Made by a program: the position numbers and the translations under genes. DNA of 64,000 nucleotides from Nematostella vectensis (lineage: Eukaryota; Cnidaria; Anthozoa; Actiniaria; Edwardsiidae), in assembly GCF_932526225.1 (NCBI RefSeq), contig NC_064044.1, positions 14,013,453 through 14,077,452 on the forward strand, read 5' to 3'. Positions within the stretch are counted from its first letter, which is position 1, and every line of letters starts with the position of its first letter. This document shows positions 1 to 11,215 of this stretch, piece by piece. The notes beneath the pieces are model-generated. The model made no database searches, was not told the origin of the DNA, and saw nothing but the letters and a program-made list of their open reading frames with translations.

Positions 1-149
1 TCATTTTGGATCAGCTATGGCCCGCCAGTCTGTGGCATTTTGGACGCGCACGGAAGATCACAAAAACGGTCCTTGTACCTGTCGCTGTTGGGATATCGCA
101 AATGCACAAATGTTCTTATAATAATAAGCACGTGATAAGGGGGGTTTGA
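1..149 (+). pseudogene. C-terminal part of a duplicated small ORF
   Basis: This is a near-identical copy of the end of the 71-residue ORF at 31241-31456; its 5' part lies left of the window. The frame is open from base 3 to the TGA at 147-149 and shares the segment from ILDQLW to VAVGISQM with the right copy. A small insertion (CACAAATG region) after that point changes the C-terminus. I do not recognise the protein. It may be a partial gene or a decayed copy; the high identity shows only that the duplication is recent or the segment is constrained. Confidence 0.35.
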
Positions 150-460
150 GGGCATGCTTTCTCCTGGGGACTTTCAACTCCTGCATTTTCCACAAGCTTT
201 ATAAACGACAATTCTTCAGGGGAAGATCCCCATAAATTACTTCAGGAATAGCACTCCTACTCAAGCCGCATGTCCGCTGCTATAAAAATCAAGTACCACT
301 GCCAGCTGGGGCGAAATAACCAAGGGAAAATGGTGAGCTAAATGGGTAAACGAATCCAAGCTCAAAGTTGTAGCCTGAGGCCTTTTCCACCTGTGTGCAT
401 TACTACGCGACCACCGGAACTCGATCGGCGATTGGAGAATCGCCAATTCCAGTGGTAGAG

Positions 461-1740
461 TAGCATTTCATACTGTGGTAACCGTGATGTATTCTTTCTG
501 TATTTTAGGTACAAATTTTGTTTTACCTCGGATATTTGGGGGGGAGGTGTAGGTAAATTTTGCTCTCTCAAAGCTGTTGTTAAAAATGCCACTGGATTTA
601 CTAGTGACTAGAGCTAATATCATGCATTTATCATTGCTTTGAGCACATACATGTGTGACCGGGTGGTATTTTGGGTTATTTTAGATTTTGCAAAGATTTT
701 AAGTAAGCGATTTTTGGATTGCGATTATAATTGTTTTACGTATTTTACGGATTGTTTCTCAAACGTGATTCTAATTCGATCCGTACACGTTTAGGAATTT
801 ACTTTCAACATGTTTCAAATTCCTTTAGATTAGTATCAATAGCTTGATAGTGCTAATTAAATCAAGAAAGCGTCCTTTTACCATTTCCCAGGAAGATTTG
901 TTTCTAAATTTGACAGGACAATGGACGCTGAGTAATTTGAACGGTAGTAAATGTTAGCGTCCCTAGAAAAATGCGCGTCCCCAAGCGAGTATAAAAGCAG
1001 CTGTATTAGTTAGTTTTTTTTTTTTAGTTTAGTACCGTTGAGCAAAGGAGACGCATTGCTTGCGCGGCGTGATGCGGGAGCGAGATATGCAGTTGCTCAG
1101 GGAAGACAGTCAGCAGAGATAAGCTGCAAGCTTAGAGCGCTGTCCGTACGGGCCTGTCATGCCAGTTGTGTTCAGTTTGATTTACCGGTTGTAAGTACTT
1201 TGTTTTTAAAACTAGCCTTTGGCTTAGGTCACCTTTTCTCCGGATTTGACTATGTTTGTTATCACTTAAAATTTATTATTTAATTTGTTAATAAATCCTT
1301 TATAAGTCCATGCCTTGCATCATGTATTCGTTCTCACGTTGCCTTTCGCTCGATCGTTTTCGTTTCATTTCATTTATTTTTGCCTACTTTTTGGCTGGTG
1401 TCAGAACCTGATAGTTTTGCCTTCAGTATTGCATTTGTTTCTACATTTTTCGTAACCGCACGGTAAATGTCAAGTTCCGACGGTTACACATGCATGCAAA
1501 TACTTTTTTTCTGTAATAATTCCAGATTTTTTTTGGCAAAAAACATAAGAATCCAAGATGGCAGATCCAAGATAACAGACCCAAGAAGATGGCGGAAATT
1601 CTTACCAGAAAAAGGATTATAAACGTTTTTATTACCTTTTTGCATTGTGTAGCCGTTAAAAGGTTTATTCTGACATATCTCAATGATGTAAGATGATTTA
1701 AACCTTATATTTGATAATATAGGCAAAATTTGAAATAATA
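461..1740. other. Gene-less stretch with a TATA-like site
   Basis: This block is absent from the right copy of the duplication, so it may be an insertion here or a deletion there. It holds TATAAAAG at 990-997, a T-run, a moderately GC-rich 150 bp stretch (1035-1190) ending in a donor-like GTAAGT, and AATAAA-like signals near 1290. This could be an LTR-like or promoter fragment. No long ORF supports a gene. Confidence 0.3.
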
Positions 1741-1925
1741 ACTTAAGATTGTATTCATCTTTATCTGTACTCTATATCAACCCCGCGGAAAATATCATCC
1801 ATATAGCAGATTTTACTGTTGGATGATTGAAAATGTAATTCAAGTTCAAAAATTAAAAGTACACCACCAATTTTTTTCGGCAGTAAAAGATTCCTACCAC
1901 TAATACAGATACTTAAACTATCGGC

Positions 1926-2071
1926 TCATTCCTTTGGAGTCTCCTCAGCTGGTGCCTCATCTTGCGCAGGCGCGGTATCTTGTTCTACTGGGGCCTCGCT
2001 TGCAGGCTGGTCTGTCGGAGCGTCTGGCCCAGTGTCTGCGGGTGGGCCGCCATCTTCTGCTGGTTGGTTTT
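1926..2071 (-). pseudogene. Orphan copy of the DPY30-motif gene's last exon
   Basis: This 146-base block has a 3' acceptor (CTTCACAG) at its right edge and a TGA at 1926-1928. It is the same length, phase and stop position as exon 4 of the DPY30-motif gene (33237-33382). The 48-codon frame is intact and encodes an acidic Pro/Glu/Ala-rich tail ending ETPKE. The other exons lie more than 31 kb away and no DPY30-encoding exon is seen near this copy. It is either a relic of segmental duplication or an alternative distal last exon; the conserved frame leaves the second possible. Confidence 0.7.
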
Positions 2072-2300
2072 CTGTGAAGCAAACGAAGGAATGAAGTCAG
2101 TGCCTCATCAACGGACGGCATCAAGATGATGACAAGGACCCTGACTATTTGGTCCTCTATGTATTGATTTGTAGCTTGCTTTCTTAAGAATTGTTTGCCA
2201 AACAGTTTACGGCTCCTCTGATATTGAAGCTTGAAGATAACGTCACAGAAACTGAAATAAAATCATTAAAAAAATCTGTGAGAAGCGCACTTTCTGAAAT

Positions 2301-4839
2301 ACAACATTTAGTTCTATTTACTTTTATTACAGCCTCACGAATATCACCAATATCTTGATATGATGTATTTTCGGCGGCAAACAGGCCTCAAAATTTTATT
2401 TTCGTCAATCGAAAACTATTCTATTAAAAATACTTTTAGCGAAGAAAAACGAAAAGTTTATTTCTTTTCATAAACAGCACGACTAAACTATTATGTATGA
2501 CCATGCGCGCAGATGCTGACCAACATCCGACGATTGCAAGCTCTCCTTAGGGGAAACCACTATAACTGTGTTACCCTTATTCTTGTTATTCCACGCCATT
2601 ATGTATATTCTAATTTTTTCTCCCCTTTAGATCCTCTCTCCACTGACAACAATCCCCCACCCCTCCCCCCTTTTTTCCATCCACCACCCTAGATGCCATG
2701 GTACGAAGACCCGCTTTTAACCAAAAACAACCTCATCACTATCCCGGACACTCCTTATAGTCCAACTCTACTTACTGTAGCATTATCCCCATACTTACCC
2801 TCCAGTCCTTACCCCTGCCACGCACCTCTACCCGTATCACAACCATTATCCCTCTATATGTCTCCCTTCTCCCCAGGTGCCATGGTACGAATACCCGCTT
2901 TTAACCAAAACCCCATAGCGCGTGATTTAGACCTGCAAAGATGTCTGGTTGTGTTTTTCTCTTGCTCGTAATCCTATGCACGTCTTCACAATGTCTAAAT
3001 GGTTAAATTAAGTGTGTTTTTTTCTTCTTTCCTTCTTTCGTTTTTAGAGCAAGCTACCAACATACTGACAGCAATGTTTCATTTATAGAATTTATGTGAT
3101 TACGATGACTTGGGAGGCACAATTCCGGCCCTGTCCTTGAGGAACTAATTGAAGCAGATGAATTGCAAATTTCATATGGAATAAAAGAATGGATTACCAT
3201 AATGACTTTCACCTCGTAATTATGCTGAAAACTGACACAAAACAAGTAAAGTTAAAGGTGCTTTCCAATTTTGCCAGTATAGACGTTAACAAATAATGAA
3301 ATGAATGTGCACAACATGGTGGCGTCATTTGTGTGGTTTTATTACTCGATATTCCATAATAATGAAATATTCAATATTCACGAGAAGTATCTAAGTGTTT
3401 ATTTAGGCGACAATATCTCTAAAAATATTTGTCCGATTTCTGGGAAATGAAAGGGTTGTTTAAAGGAGGGTATGATAATTGTATGTGATTCAGAACAACT
3501 TCTGCTTGATATGAAACCGCGAACAGTTCCACCAACAATCATACACTAGAAAATTGATACCACACACTAAAAATTCAAGATCTTTCTCCGATTTTCCTAT
3601 AAATGGCACCCATAAAAGTGATCACAATATGGGAGTAGTGGTTTTATTTCCCAGATACCTACCTGGTATATTCAGTGCAAGCATTTCTAGTGGTACAATC
3701 TTTGGTTTAATTTAGAGCCAAGCGGGAACGATATGTAAGTACCCATTATATTGTTCATCAGACTTAGTGTCCGTTGGTGGGTCATATACGTTTTCGTATG
3801 CGAGATTATCATCTACAATGTACAATCTACGAGTTTATTACAAATCTTCTGGAAATGCAACAGCTAGAGAGATCTATTTTACAGGGACGCCCACTCTAGG
3901 TTAGAGAGCATGAGGCTCTAACAATTTGGTATTTATGCCTTGACTGCATGTAGCTTGTTTAGGATAATTATGCAATTTATGTTCTACTTTATTCCATGAT
4001 TAGAGTTCAAATATTATTGTAAGCTCTACCAGGGCCACAAAGGCACATTTATGCATGTATGTTTTCTCCCACGCGCTTTTGATGTAAAATTCCTAATTTT
4101 AGATTCAATTAATTATATTTCACTTTACGATCGTTTTACAATAAAATCACCATAATCATCGAGTTGGTTTTCCGTGGTTTTCCGTATTTCCGACCCGTAA
4201 AATTCGCCGCTCAATTTTCCCGACTTTGGCTGACCCAGTGGCATATAAAGTTTGGAACTCCTTCCCAGGCCGCTCGCGCTGGTCATAGTTACACCGTAGT
4301 TGTAAATAAGTTTATCCGAACGGAAAAGTACGGATTTCTATCATAGTATCCAATCATAAGCTATAGAAGAAAGACTGCTATAGTGCAGAGCTCCAGACAG
4401 TCGCACTCAAATAACGGAGATATCATTCTCGAAATGTATGTAGAAATCATTACACATTCCTGTGAATGGTTAATTGTTTGGCATCTTTATGGAAACATTT
4501 AGCACGCAAAACGGTATCCGGCAATCGCTTATTGGAGCGGAACTATATATAAACATTCTGTTTTCCTTCTGTTGGAATTTGCTGGTCAAAGAAGATATCT
4601 CTATTATCCAGAAAGAGTGCGATTTTTTGTGATAACAATCCACGTCCGACATTTTGATCGTCATAGCGCGCAGTGAAATGCGCATGCGCAACAGAATAGT
4701 CCCTTGTTGCACGACTAAGGCATGAGAATAAAAATAAATAAATAAAAACTTCAAACAAAGCTTGGGATAGAGTAAAAAACTGATCATTGTTCAATTTAAT
4801 TTGTTTATTCATAACCTTTTCATACCTAGATTCCTGTGT
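2301..4839. other. Intergenic stretch without a supported gene
   Basis: This is AT-rich DNA with short ORFs only. The phrase GCCATGGTACGAA occurs twice (2695 and 2879) in a C-rich stretch, which indicates a local duplication. I see no protein similarity, RNA gene or transposon end. Confidence 0.5.
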
Positions 4840-4845
4840 ATTTTC

Positions 4846-5330
4846 GGGGGGTCGGGGGGGGGGGGGGGGGGGGGGGGGTTGGCAGGGGGTTTCATAGAAA
4901 CGAGTGGGAGGCGCGAATCGCCCCTCCGGGCCTCCCAGCCCCGTCTCCCCGTCTTAGGCTAGGAAGGCGCGAATCCCCCGTCCGGGCCCCCAAGCCCCCC
5001 CCCCCCCCCCCCCCCCCAGCCCCGTCTCCCTCCTTCTATATATATCAAGCGTATAATGTTTCACGTACCTGAATAATTAGGGCAATTGTTCATGTAGGCC
5101 GGGCGCGTTTCACGTACCTGAATAATTAGGGCAATTGTTCATGTAGGCCGGGCGCGTTTCACGTACCTGAATAATTAGGGCAATTGTTCATGTAGGCCGG
5201 GCGCGTTTCACGTACATGAATAATTAGGGCAATTGTTCATGTAGGCCGGGCGCGTTTCACGTACATGAATAATTAGGGCAATTGTTCATGTAGGCCTGGC
5301 GCGGTTCGCGTACACGGCTTTTTAGGGCAA
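4846..5330 (+). repeat. Left TIR of the element
   Basis: It starts with a long G-tract, then the GAAACGAGTGGGAGGCGCG block and C-rich blocks, then five 49-bp tandem units (5058-5302) beginning GTTTCACGTAC, and ends TTTAGGGCAA. The reverse complement of 16742-17220 follows the same order. Unit differences (ACC/ACA, GCC/CTG) show the array is not perfectly homogenised. Confidence 0.9.
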
Positions 5331-5378
5331 AGAGCGATGGTGTCGGGGAGGGCCGCGAAAACGGGGAGGGCCGCCAAC

Positions 5379-6137
5379 CTACGGAGCGCGGAATAACCGT
5401 TTTCCGGCCGTAAATTCAAAGCCGCTGGCGTGGCGTTTAAAACTGAGTTCTACTCGAACACCTCGCTCCCGAACTCCTCGCGAATTTCTCTCTCGCAGCC
5501 TCTTTTTCATCTTTTCGAGTGCCTCCAGGGAGGGCCCTTTCCCGCTTTTTTTATCACGCGGTGCGAGGCCCTGTCGAGCTCTGATAGCGGCCTTGAGCGC
5601 GCAGTATCTCTCTTGTTCCTGAAGTATTTGCCGAAACTCTTCGTCTGAGATATGCCCGTCTTGCAGAGCCTTAGAGACCAGCTCGCTGATCGAGTTTTTC
5701 TTACTCTCCGCTAAAACCATCGTGTCTTCGTGTTTAGCCACCTTGCTCGTAAGACCCCTAGAGACTACCCCCGCGCCCACGACACCGACCAGCCCAGCGA
5801 CCCCTGCCAGCGGACCGCCGATCAGAACCCCTATCCCACTCAAAGAGACCCCCACCCCGGCACTGGAAAGCGCCCCTGCAGCGATGCCGGATGCCACAGA
5901 CACAGCATGAGTAACGGCAAAGGTGCGCTTATACTTCTTCCGCACCTGTCGATGATGCGTTCTCTCATTGTCTAGAACCGCCTGAGTGTCACATATTTTC
6001 TGGAGTCGGAAGCTTTGCACGTCGCCGCCGATGCTTGCCGAAGCGGTAGGCGTCATGTGCGTTTGCGGGCAAGTCAGGGGGCAGACGCTGGGAAGCGAGG
6101 GGTATATGGCACCGCTGCTAACGTCGCTGTTTGCCAT
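5379..6137 (-). CDS. Element protein with glycine-rich hydrophobic core
   Basis: This 252-residue ORF is the leftmost gene of the element. Residues about 70-130 are Gly/Ala/Val/Leu-rich and hydrophobic enough to be one or two membrane segments (GIAAGALSSAGVGVSLSGIG). They are followed by a charged segment around LAESKKNSISELV and HISDEEF, then a Lys/Arg-rich C-terminus. I recognise the hydrophobic-plus-AESKxNSI layout as a family recurring in cnidarian Polinton-like elements, but its function is unknown to me. The frame is intact, unusual in this element. It may be a virion-associated or membrane protein. Confidence 0.65.
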   Translation of the reverse strand: MANSDVSSGAIYPSLPSVCPLTCPQTHMTPTASASIGGDVQSFRLQKICDTQAVLDNERTHHRQVRKKYKRTFAVTHAVSVASGIAAGALSSAGVGVSLSGIGVLIGGPLAGVAGLVGVVGAGVVSRGLTSKVAKHEDTMVLAESKKNSISELVSKALQDGHISDEEFRQILQEQERYCALKAAIRARQGLAPRDKKSGKGPSLEALEKMKKRLRERNSRGVRERGVRVELSFKRHASGFEFTAGKRLFRAP

Positions 6138-6153
6138 GCTTGTTATGTCGGAC

Positions 6154-6844
6154 CTAGGTTAGCTCTAATACGAGGCGAACAGGCTTGCCCTTAAAGTCCA
6201 CCCGTCTACCGCGGTCATCCCTGATCCATATTTGGATACTCGAGATAAACTCAGAGGAAGATGCTGCGACACAAACGGGGATTTCGGGCCCATAGACGAC
6301 TTTCTCGTGCGGCCTCCCGCGGGTTTCTAGGCAAGCGAAAACGTTTGAAGGCTCGTCTAAGGCGAGGCATTGCGTGCGGTCTACGACATCGCAGAAGATG
6401 TAGAGGGCCTCTATTTTCGGCAAAGTCACCTTAAGTGGGGGCTCCCCCACCGGCAGTGCGAGGCCCCGCCCCCCCCAACTGATCGTCTTTAGCCTCTAGG
6501 CCAAATAGTGCGCAAAGCTCGGCATTCAGGAACGCAACGCCTTTGGACACGAGCGCGATCTTCCCGGTGAGGGGATCCAGCTTCGCGGTCAGAATCTTGC
6601 TTTCAGCGCGGTTGATCGTTTCCACGATGGACTCGGCCGTGTGGTGCCCGGCTGGCAGAGTAGCGATGGGCGGGAGGGAGGCTATAGTTGTTATCTGATG
6701 CTCCCGCTCGAGATTAAACCAGCTGTTAAACAGCGAGCACTGCCGGAGCGCCACGAAGCGTGGGCGCCTTATCGGCTGCTCGGAGAAGAGCGTCAGTTCG
6801 CCTCCGGTGAACACAGCATGTAGGACCACCATTGTGTTGAACAT
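6154..6844 (-). pseudogene. Minor-capsid (penton-like) candidate, frameshifted
   Basis: Two overlapping minus-strand frames form one product: 6844-6431 (MFNTMVVLHAVF start) and 6450-6154 (ending RLVLELT). The switch lies in a G/C-rich run near 6440-6480, consistent with a slippage indel. The C-terminal pattern of aromatic/hydrophobic residues, then a polar 'DDRGRRVDFKG' turn, then a final hydrophobic strand resembles the last strands of the single jelly-roll minor capsid proteins of Polinton-like elements as I remember the family. That assignment is an inference. It lies immediately upstream of the 5379-6137 gene on the same strand. Confidence 0.5.
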
Positions 6845-6895
6845 AGCCCGCCTTCGTGTTTAATAGGGCTGAGCATCGATTGGGAAGGCTGGCGG

Positions 6896-8389
6896 ATGCT
6901 TTACGAGGAGGCGATTCCCCGATGGGAGGAGGAGGAGACGAAGAAGGCGGCAGTTGCGGCGGGAGCCTCTATAGCCGAACATATCAAACTCGCTATAGCC
7001 TAACAAGTCAAACGCGAAAAAACCGGTTTCCCTAGGTCTCTGACCCTCGCGCAAAAGCTGCTCTATGCCGTGCCCGCGACCCCCGTGGAGAGCACGGCCT
7101 CAGACATCACCCCACTACTCACGCAGCTGGGGATACACGTGGCTGAGGACAAATCATTCACGACTAGGGTCCGAGACATATTCAAAGAGACAGTAGTCAC
7201 CCACAAGTCCGCCAAGGAGTCTCGCCGGTGGCTATCGGAGCCTTCCTATTGGTACTGGCCACAGCAACTCAACTTTGCGGTCTGGTGCGCAACCGCCGGA
7301 TGCGGGGTGTCCCTAGTTGATCCCGCTTTCGCCACGCTCCCCTCTGTCATCAGGGGATTTCTAAGGTTTCACGTCTACTTTACCACCCGGAGGATACTCT
7401 ACGAGCTCGGCGTCCCCCTGCCTGGCGACTGCCCGTTCACGCAAAAAGGTAACCCCTACAAGAAGGCCGGTTTGGAGCGTCTATGTATAGAGTTCGGTTT
7501 GCCGCGTAAGCCGGACTTTCGATGGAAAGGCGGGCGGAACCACGGGCTAGGCGATGTGTTTGTGTTCTACCCGGGGGAGGGGTATCGCAACGTGCACGTG
7601 ATCCGTGGCTACGACACGGCGGCGGAAGAGTACCCGAGCCACCTCAATCTGTTTAGCGACGAAGGTGGGACGTACAATAGTGGGAAGCAGGTGGGTTACA
7701 TACGCAACGACGACCACGGGGGCGTGCAATATAGCTGGTTTGCGCCTCCCAAAGGTGAGGGGCTGACAAAAGCAGGACTAGGAAGACTCGATCGCTCGGT
7801 CGAGGCGTTCGTCTACACAGTGCTTGGCGCGCAGGTAAACGTCCGTTCCTCTATCGCGGGGGCCGGTGGGCCGGCCATGGAGGCGCAGGCGGAGTTCACG
7901 AAGCTGCTTGAAGACGCGATCATAGAAAACGACATCGCTCAAAGCGTGCAAAGGTACCAGTTAGCCGTGCAGGAGGCCAAGGTGAGACTGAGTCTTGCGG
8001 TCGCACCAGGAGTGTGGCTGATGCCGAGCGATCTGGTGATAAACACGCAAAGCGTCGTGGGCTACAACAATAAGCTGCAGAAAGCCACGGACATGACGCT
8101 CGGCGCAAACGCGATCAACACCGAGACAAAGCCAGTCGGTGCTCATAACATGGCCGGTGGGCATCCTAGGGTGCAACACGTGACTGACCCTGGGATCGAC
8201 CGCGTGCCGTCCCGGCGGCAAAGCAAGGATCCCGCCCCTGCGAAAGTGCACGCAGAGGGCGCGGCCCCTGCCCCCTCTCCACGTACGCACGCTGCGCATA
8301 GAATGACGGGCGAAAAAAGTGACAACACCGCCCTCAAGGCGGGGTTTTCGGCACTCGCGGTGGCCGCGGCGTATTACTTGTTCCGATGA
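6896..8389 (+). pseudogene. Conserved element gene with one premature stop
   Basis: The 440-codon frame from 7070 opens with GTG and ends at 8389. In the same frame an ATG at 6896 begins 35 sensible codons (MLYEEAIPRW start) before a single TAA at 7001-7003, after which the frame stays open. The likely original gene is 6896-8389, about 497 residues. Landmarks are an aromatic EPSYWYWPQQLNFAVW segment, a Cys pair (CATAGC), a later EAFVYTVLGAQ segment, a Pro/Ala-rich linker and a C-terminal hydrophobic stretch (AGFSALAVAAAYYLF). I know this as a family recurring in cnidarian Polinton-like elements. Its role is unknown to me; a structural protein is possible. Confidence 0.65.
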
Positions 8390-9319
8390 CTGTTTTGCAT
8401 TCGACGAACCAATAACGCGGCTACGGCTAGAACGAGCAGCCACGCATTTTCGCCAAGGAATTTCACCGCTTCTCCTGCAGTCTTAAACACGAAGTTAGCG
8501 ATGCTGCCTACTAGCCCTGGGAGAAGCTCGCCTAGCTTTTTCCCGATGGCCTTAAGCTTGTTACCGACCCCTCTGGCCACGGAAGAGAGCGACTTGCCGA
8601 GCGACGTCACAATGGCCGCGATGTCGTCGCTACGGCCAACCCGATGGCGGTGACGGTAAAGCCGTACTTTTTGAAGATGGCTTTGATGCGCTCTCTTAGC
8701 GGCTTTTGGTTCTCGAGCTCTCGGTTTTCGCGTTCTAGTTCGTCAATCTCGGACAGCCTCTCCTCGTTGCGCTCACGGGCCTCTCTGACGTGTTAGGGTC
8801 GTCGATGGTCTCCCTGTTTGTAGCTACCACCCCTTACAGCTCTTGGACCCGTTCTGCGTTTTCCTGGATGATCTCTGCCACGGACCCCATCGCCAGCTTG
8901 AAGCCTTTCAGATCTGCAACGTCCTGTGGGACGCCCTCGTCCGCGTTGAACAGCTGTCTTGGTTTAGTCAAGCCTCCTTTGCCGAGGTTGCGAACCTGTA
9001 TTAGCGTCTTGCCCCCCCGGTCTGACTGGAACCGTATCAGATTCTCTATAAGGTCTGGGTATTCCTTCCTGAGGGACTGGAGACCGAGTCTTGTCGCTGC
9101 ACCCTCTGCGATGAACGAGGTTTCAGCGCTTGCCGTTCCGGCGGTTTGCGTTGCGCTTCGCGTAGCCATGCTATGAGCAGCATGCGTACGCGACGAGGTG
9201 CTCGTCATTGGGATCGACTCCCCATCGTCGGGGTCAAACGGTATAAGGGGCGTCGTCCCCCGCCCCGCGATCGGCGGACGCACCCGGCAAGGTATCGTCA
9301 ATGTCAACGTCAACATCAC
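8374..9319 (-). pseudogene. Coiled-coil plus membrane-tail element gene, broken
   Basis: Three minus-strand frame pieces align end to end. 9319-8834 gives 161 residues ending NAERVQEL then TAA. About 8790-8632 is a Glu/Arg-rich coiled-coil segment, then KAIFKKYGFTVTAIGLAVA. 8610-8374 gives a 78-residue tail with a hydrophobic helix (ENAWLLVLAVAALLV) and basic end. Breaks are one stop (8831-8833) and two frameshifts (about 8790 and 8630). The combination of coiled coil, amphipathic GKKLGELLPGLVGSI-type region and terminal membrane helix recurs in cnidarian Polinton-like elements. It could be a minor virion or membrane-active protein; this is an inference. Its 3' end overlaps that of the + strand gene ending at 8389. 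Confidence 0.6.
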
Positions 9320-9443
9320 CCATGATGCGTGCGCATAACCCGTGCTACGCTATATTAGACATGTCTAACAGTCCTCACCATAGCCACGCGGCTCCGTACT
9401 TTTTGTATATATATACATATATGATATATGATATACGTATACG

Positions 9444-10100
9444 ATGTCAGTCAGCGATAAACTCGATCCCCAGCGAACGCCCAGAACTCCTCTGGGGTTG
9501 AAAGCCGAGAGAACTGTTCACCGGATCACTCTCAACCCGTCGACGGCCTCCCCAGGCGAGACGCTATATGTGGCGGTCCCAAAGCTATCGGAAGGCGTCA
9601 CGCTCGTGCCTGGCTCCTTGAGGGTAGGTCTCGATCTCTCCGTCTCAGGCCATGCAAATAAAAAATCCGAAATCTCGTGAGCCGCCTGAAAATCACGTTT
9701 GCAGGAGAAACGCTCCAGGACACCAACCGCTACGACGTCTTCAAGACGTATGAGGAGCTTTAACTGTCCAAGGTCGAGAGAGAGGACCGCCTGGAGCAGG
9801 GCATACAGTCAGAAAACATGCGCAAGCTTCGCTCTAAGGCTGGTGATAAAGCGACCAGTAATGCCAAGGAGAACGCTCTAAAAGCCGCCCACGGGGCGAG
9901 GTACACCATCCCGCTAGACCATTCTCTGCTGACGGACCACGGCGTGCTGTACCCAAGGGCGCTCTCCGAGGCGCTGCTCTTCGAGATCACGTTCGCAGCG
10001 GTTGACCAGGTATTAGTCGGAAGCGAAGCTACCAGATTATCCTATGGCATCAAAAATCTAGAGCTGGAGTTCGAAAGCCTGAGGGACGACAACCTCGCCC
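9444..10100 (+). pseudogene. Major-capsid-like candidate, broken and truncated
   Basis: The frame from ATG 9444 (MSVSDKLDPQ) gives 78 residues including GETLYVAVPKLSEGVTLVPG, a strand-rich pattern. A frameshift near 9670 leads to a second frame (RLKITFAGETLQDTNRYDVF) with a TAA at 9761-9763, which then continues through a stretch containing LDHSLLTDHGVLYP and FEITFAA to about 10100. The layout matches the N-terminal half of a beta-rich protein I associate with the double jelly-roll capsid proteins of cnidarian Polinton-like elements. The C-terminal half is missing: near 10080 the sequence changes to helical, charged coding. The capsid call is an inference. Confidence 0.5.
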
Positions 10101-11172
10101 GGTCTGCAGACGCGAGGGAGAAACTCGCGATTCTCGTAGCCTCGGGGAAGTCGAGAGAAATGGTAGGCAAGGCCCTGACTCACGACGACGTCAAACGCAT
10201 GAGCGCCGAGGTGGTGATTAGGTACGAGAGGCGATACGAGACCGCTCTAGCCAGCCGGACTACAGACGCCCTGGCAGACAGCTTTCTGAAGCTTACGACC
10301 AAGCTAGTAGGCATGGCGCTGCCGATAGACAGTGTGGTCGATCTTCACAATGACCTAGTGTCCGACTACATCATCAACAACGAGCTCCGGACATTGTGCG
10401 GAAGCCTGTCTCTACGCTGCGGTCGTTTGATGGCTATAGCCGCCCAGGCGTTACACATAGCACGTCATGTGAACACCGCCGGAACGGCAAGCGCTGACAC
10501 GCGGTGTCAACACGAGGTAGCAGCCGCGGACTCACCAGTGGTTTGCCTGCCGGAACGGCAAACGCACAGTGGCGAGTCTGCCAAAGAAGTACTAGTGCCC
10601 AGCCTGCCGGAACGTCAGCGGAACCTGACAAACAGCATCATCAAGAACCTACACGTACGCCTTCGGCGTTGGCGGAGAGAATCACGAGCCCCGAACCACC
10701 CGCGACCCGACCTAAACACCCTGGGCGAGTTGAAGCCGAAAAGCGCTTGGCAAAGTGGAACCGAATTAACAGAGCGAAGAAAGAGACACTTCGTGTCGTG
10801 CCGTCGCCGGTGGCCCCGGGGCCGAGCGAGCCGCAGGGACGCGAGGGCTTGCGCGCCGACGATGCCTTCGGCATCACACACACACCAGTCCCGGAAACCA
10901 ACTCTGCTTGGTCGGCTAGCTCGGTTATCGGGGTCGCTGGTCTTCTAGTGTCATTGTTTGGCCTCTACACATGTAGGCGGGAGCTAGCTGCCGCGTTCAC
11001 TCGCACACCAGCTGTTAACCAGCGTGCTACCGATCCGCATGTAGCGGCCGACGACGTGACTCCGCCCGCAAGGCCGCCGCTGGCGGCCGCACAGCAGACC
11101 AAGGATCGCGTTCCGGCGACAGCGCTTCGCGCTCCCGGACAATGCAAATCTCGGATGTTATCCATGGAGTAA
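10080..11172 (+). pseudogene. Helical element protein with C-terminal membrane helix
   Basis: Reading continues in the capsid-like frame as a charged helical protein (LRDDNLARSADAREK start, later ALPIDSVVDLHNDL, then LSLRCGRLMAIAAQ). A frameshift around 10600-10650 moves the sense frame to the one ending at 11172, which contains RPKHPGRVEAEKRLAKWN (basic), a membrane-like helix (VIGVAGLLVSLFGLY) and a low-complexity tail. I interpret this as a second gene fused in frame to the truncated capsid gene by deletion. Pro/Thr/Ala-rich linkers here carry several GCCGGAACGGCAA-type repeats and small hairpins. The function is not recognised. Confidence 0.45.
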
Positions 11173-11215
11173 GCAGACATTTAGACACGAGGGCCCCACC
11201 CATATCCGCACAAAC

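Larger units (their letters stand above)
1..2300 (+). repeat. Left copy of an interrupted segmental duplication
   Basis: Bases 1-460 match 31343-31710, and 1740-2300 match parts of 32100-33790 in the same order and orientation. The right copy has extra material between the blocks and the left copy has about 1.3 kb (461-1740) not seen on the right. The copies lie about 31.3 kb apart and enclose the virus-like element and the TPR-CHAT gene. Confidence 0.8.

Noticed and set aside
2693-2971. 92-residue Pro/Ser/Tyr-rich frame
   Set aside because: C-rich low-complexity sequence with an internal duplication; no splice or homology support.
4836-5072. Gly/Pro-rich 78-residue frame
   Set aside because: Arises from the G- and C-tracts of the left TIR.
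5722-5975. Pro/Thr-rich plus-strand frames
   Set aside because: Antisense to the intact 252-residue element gene.
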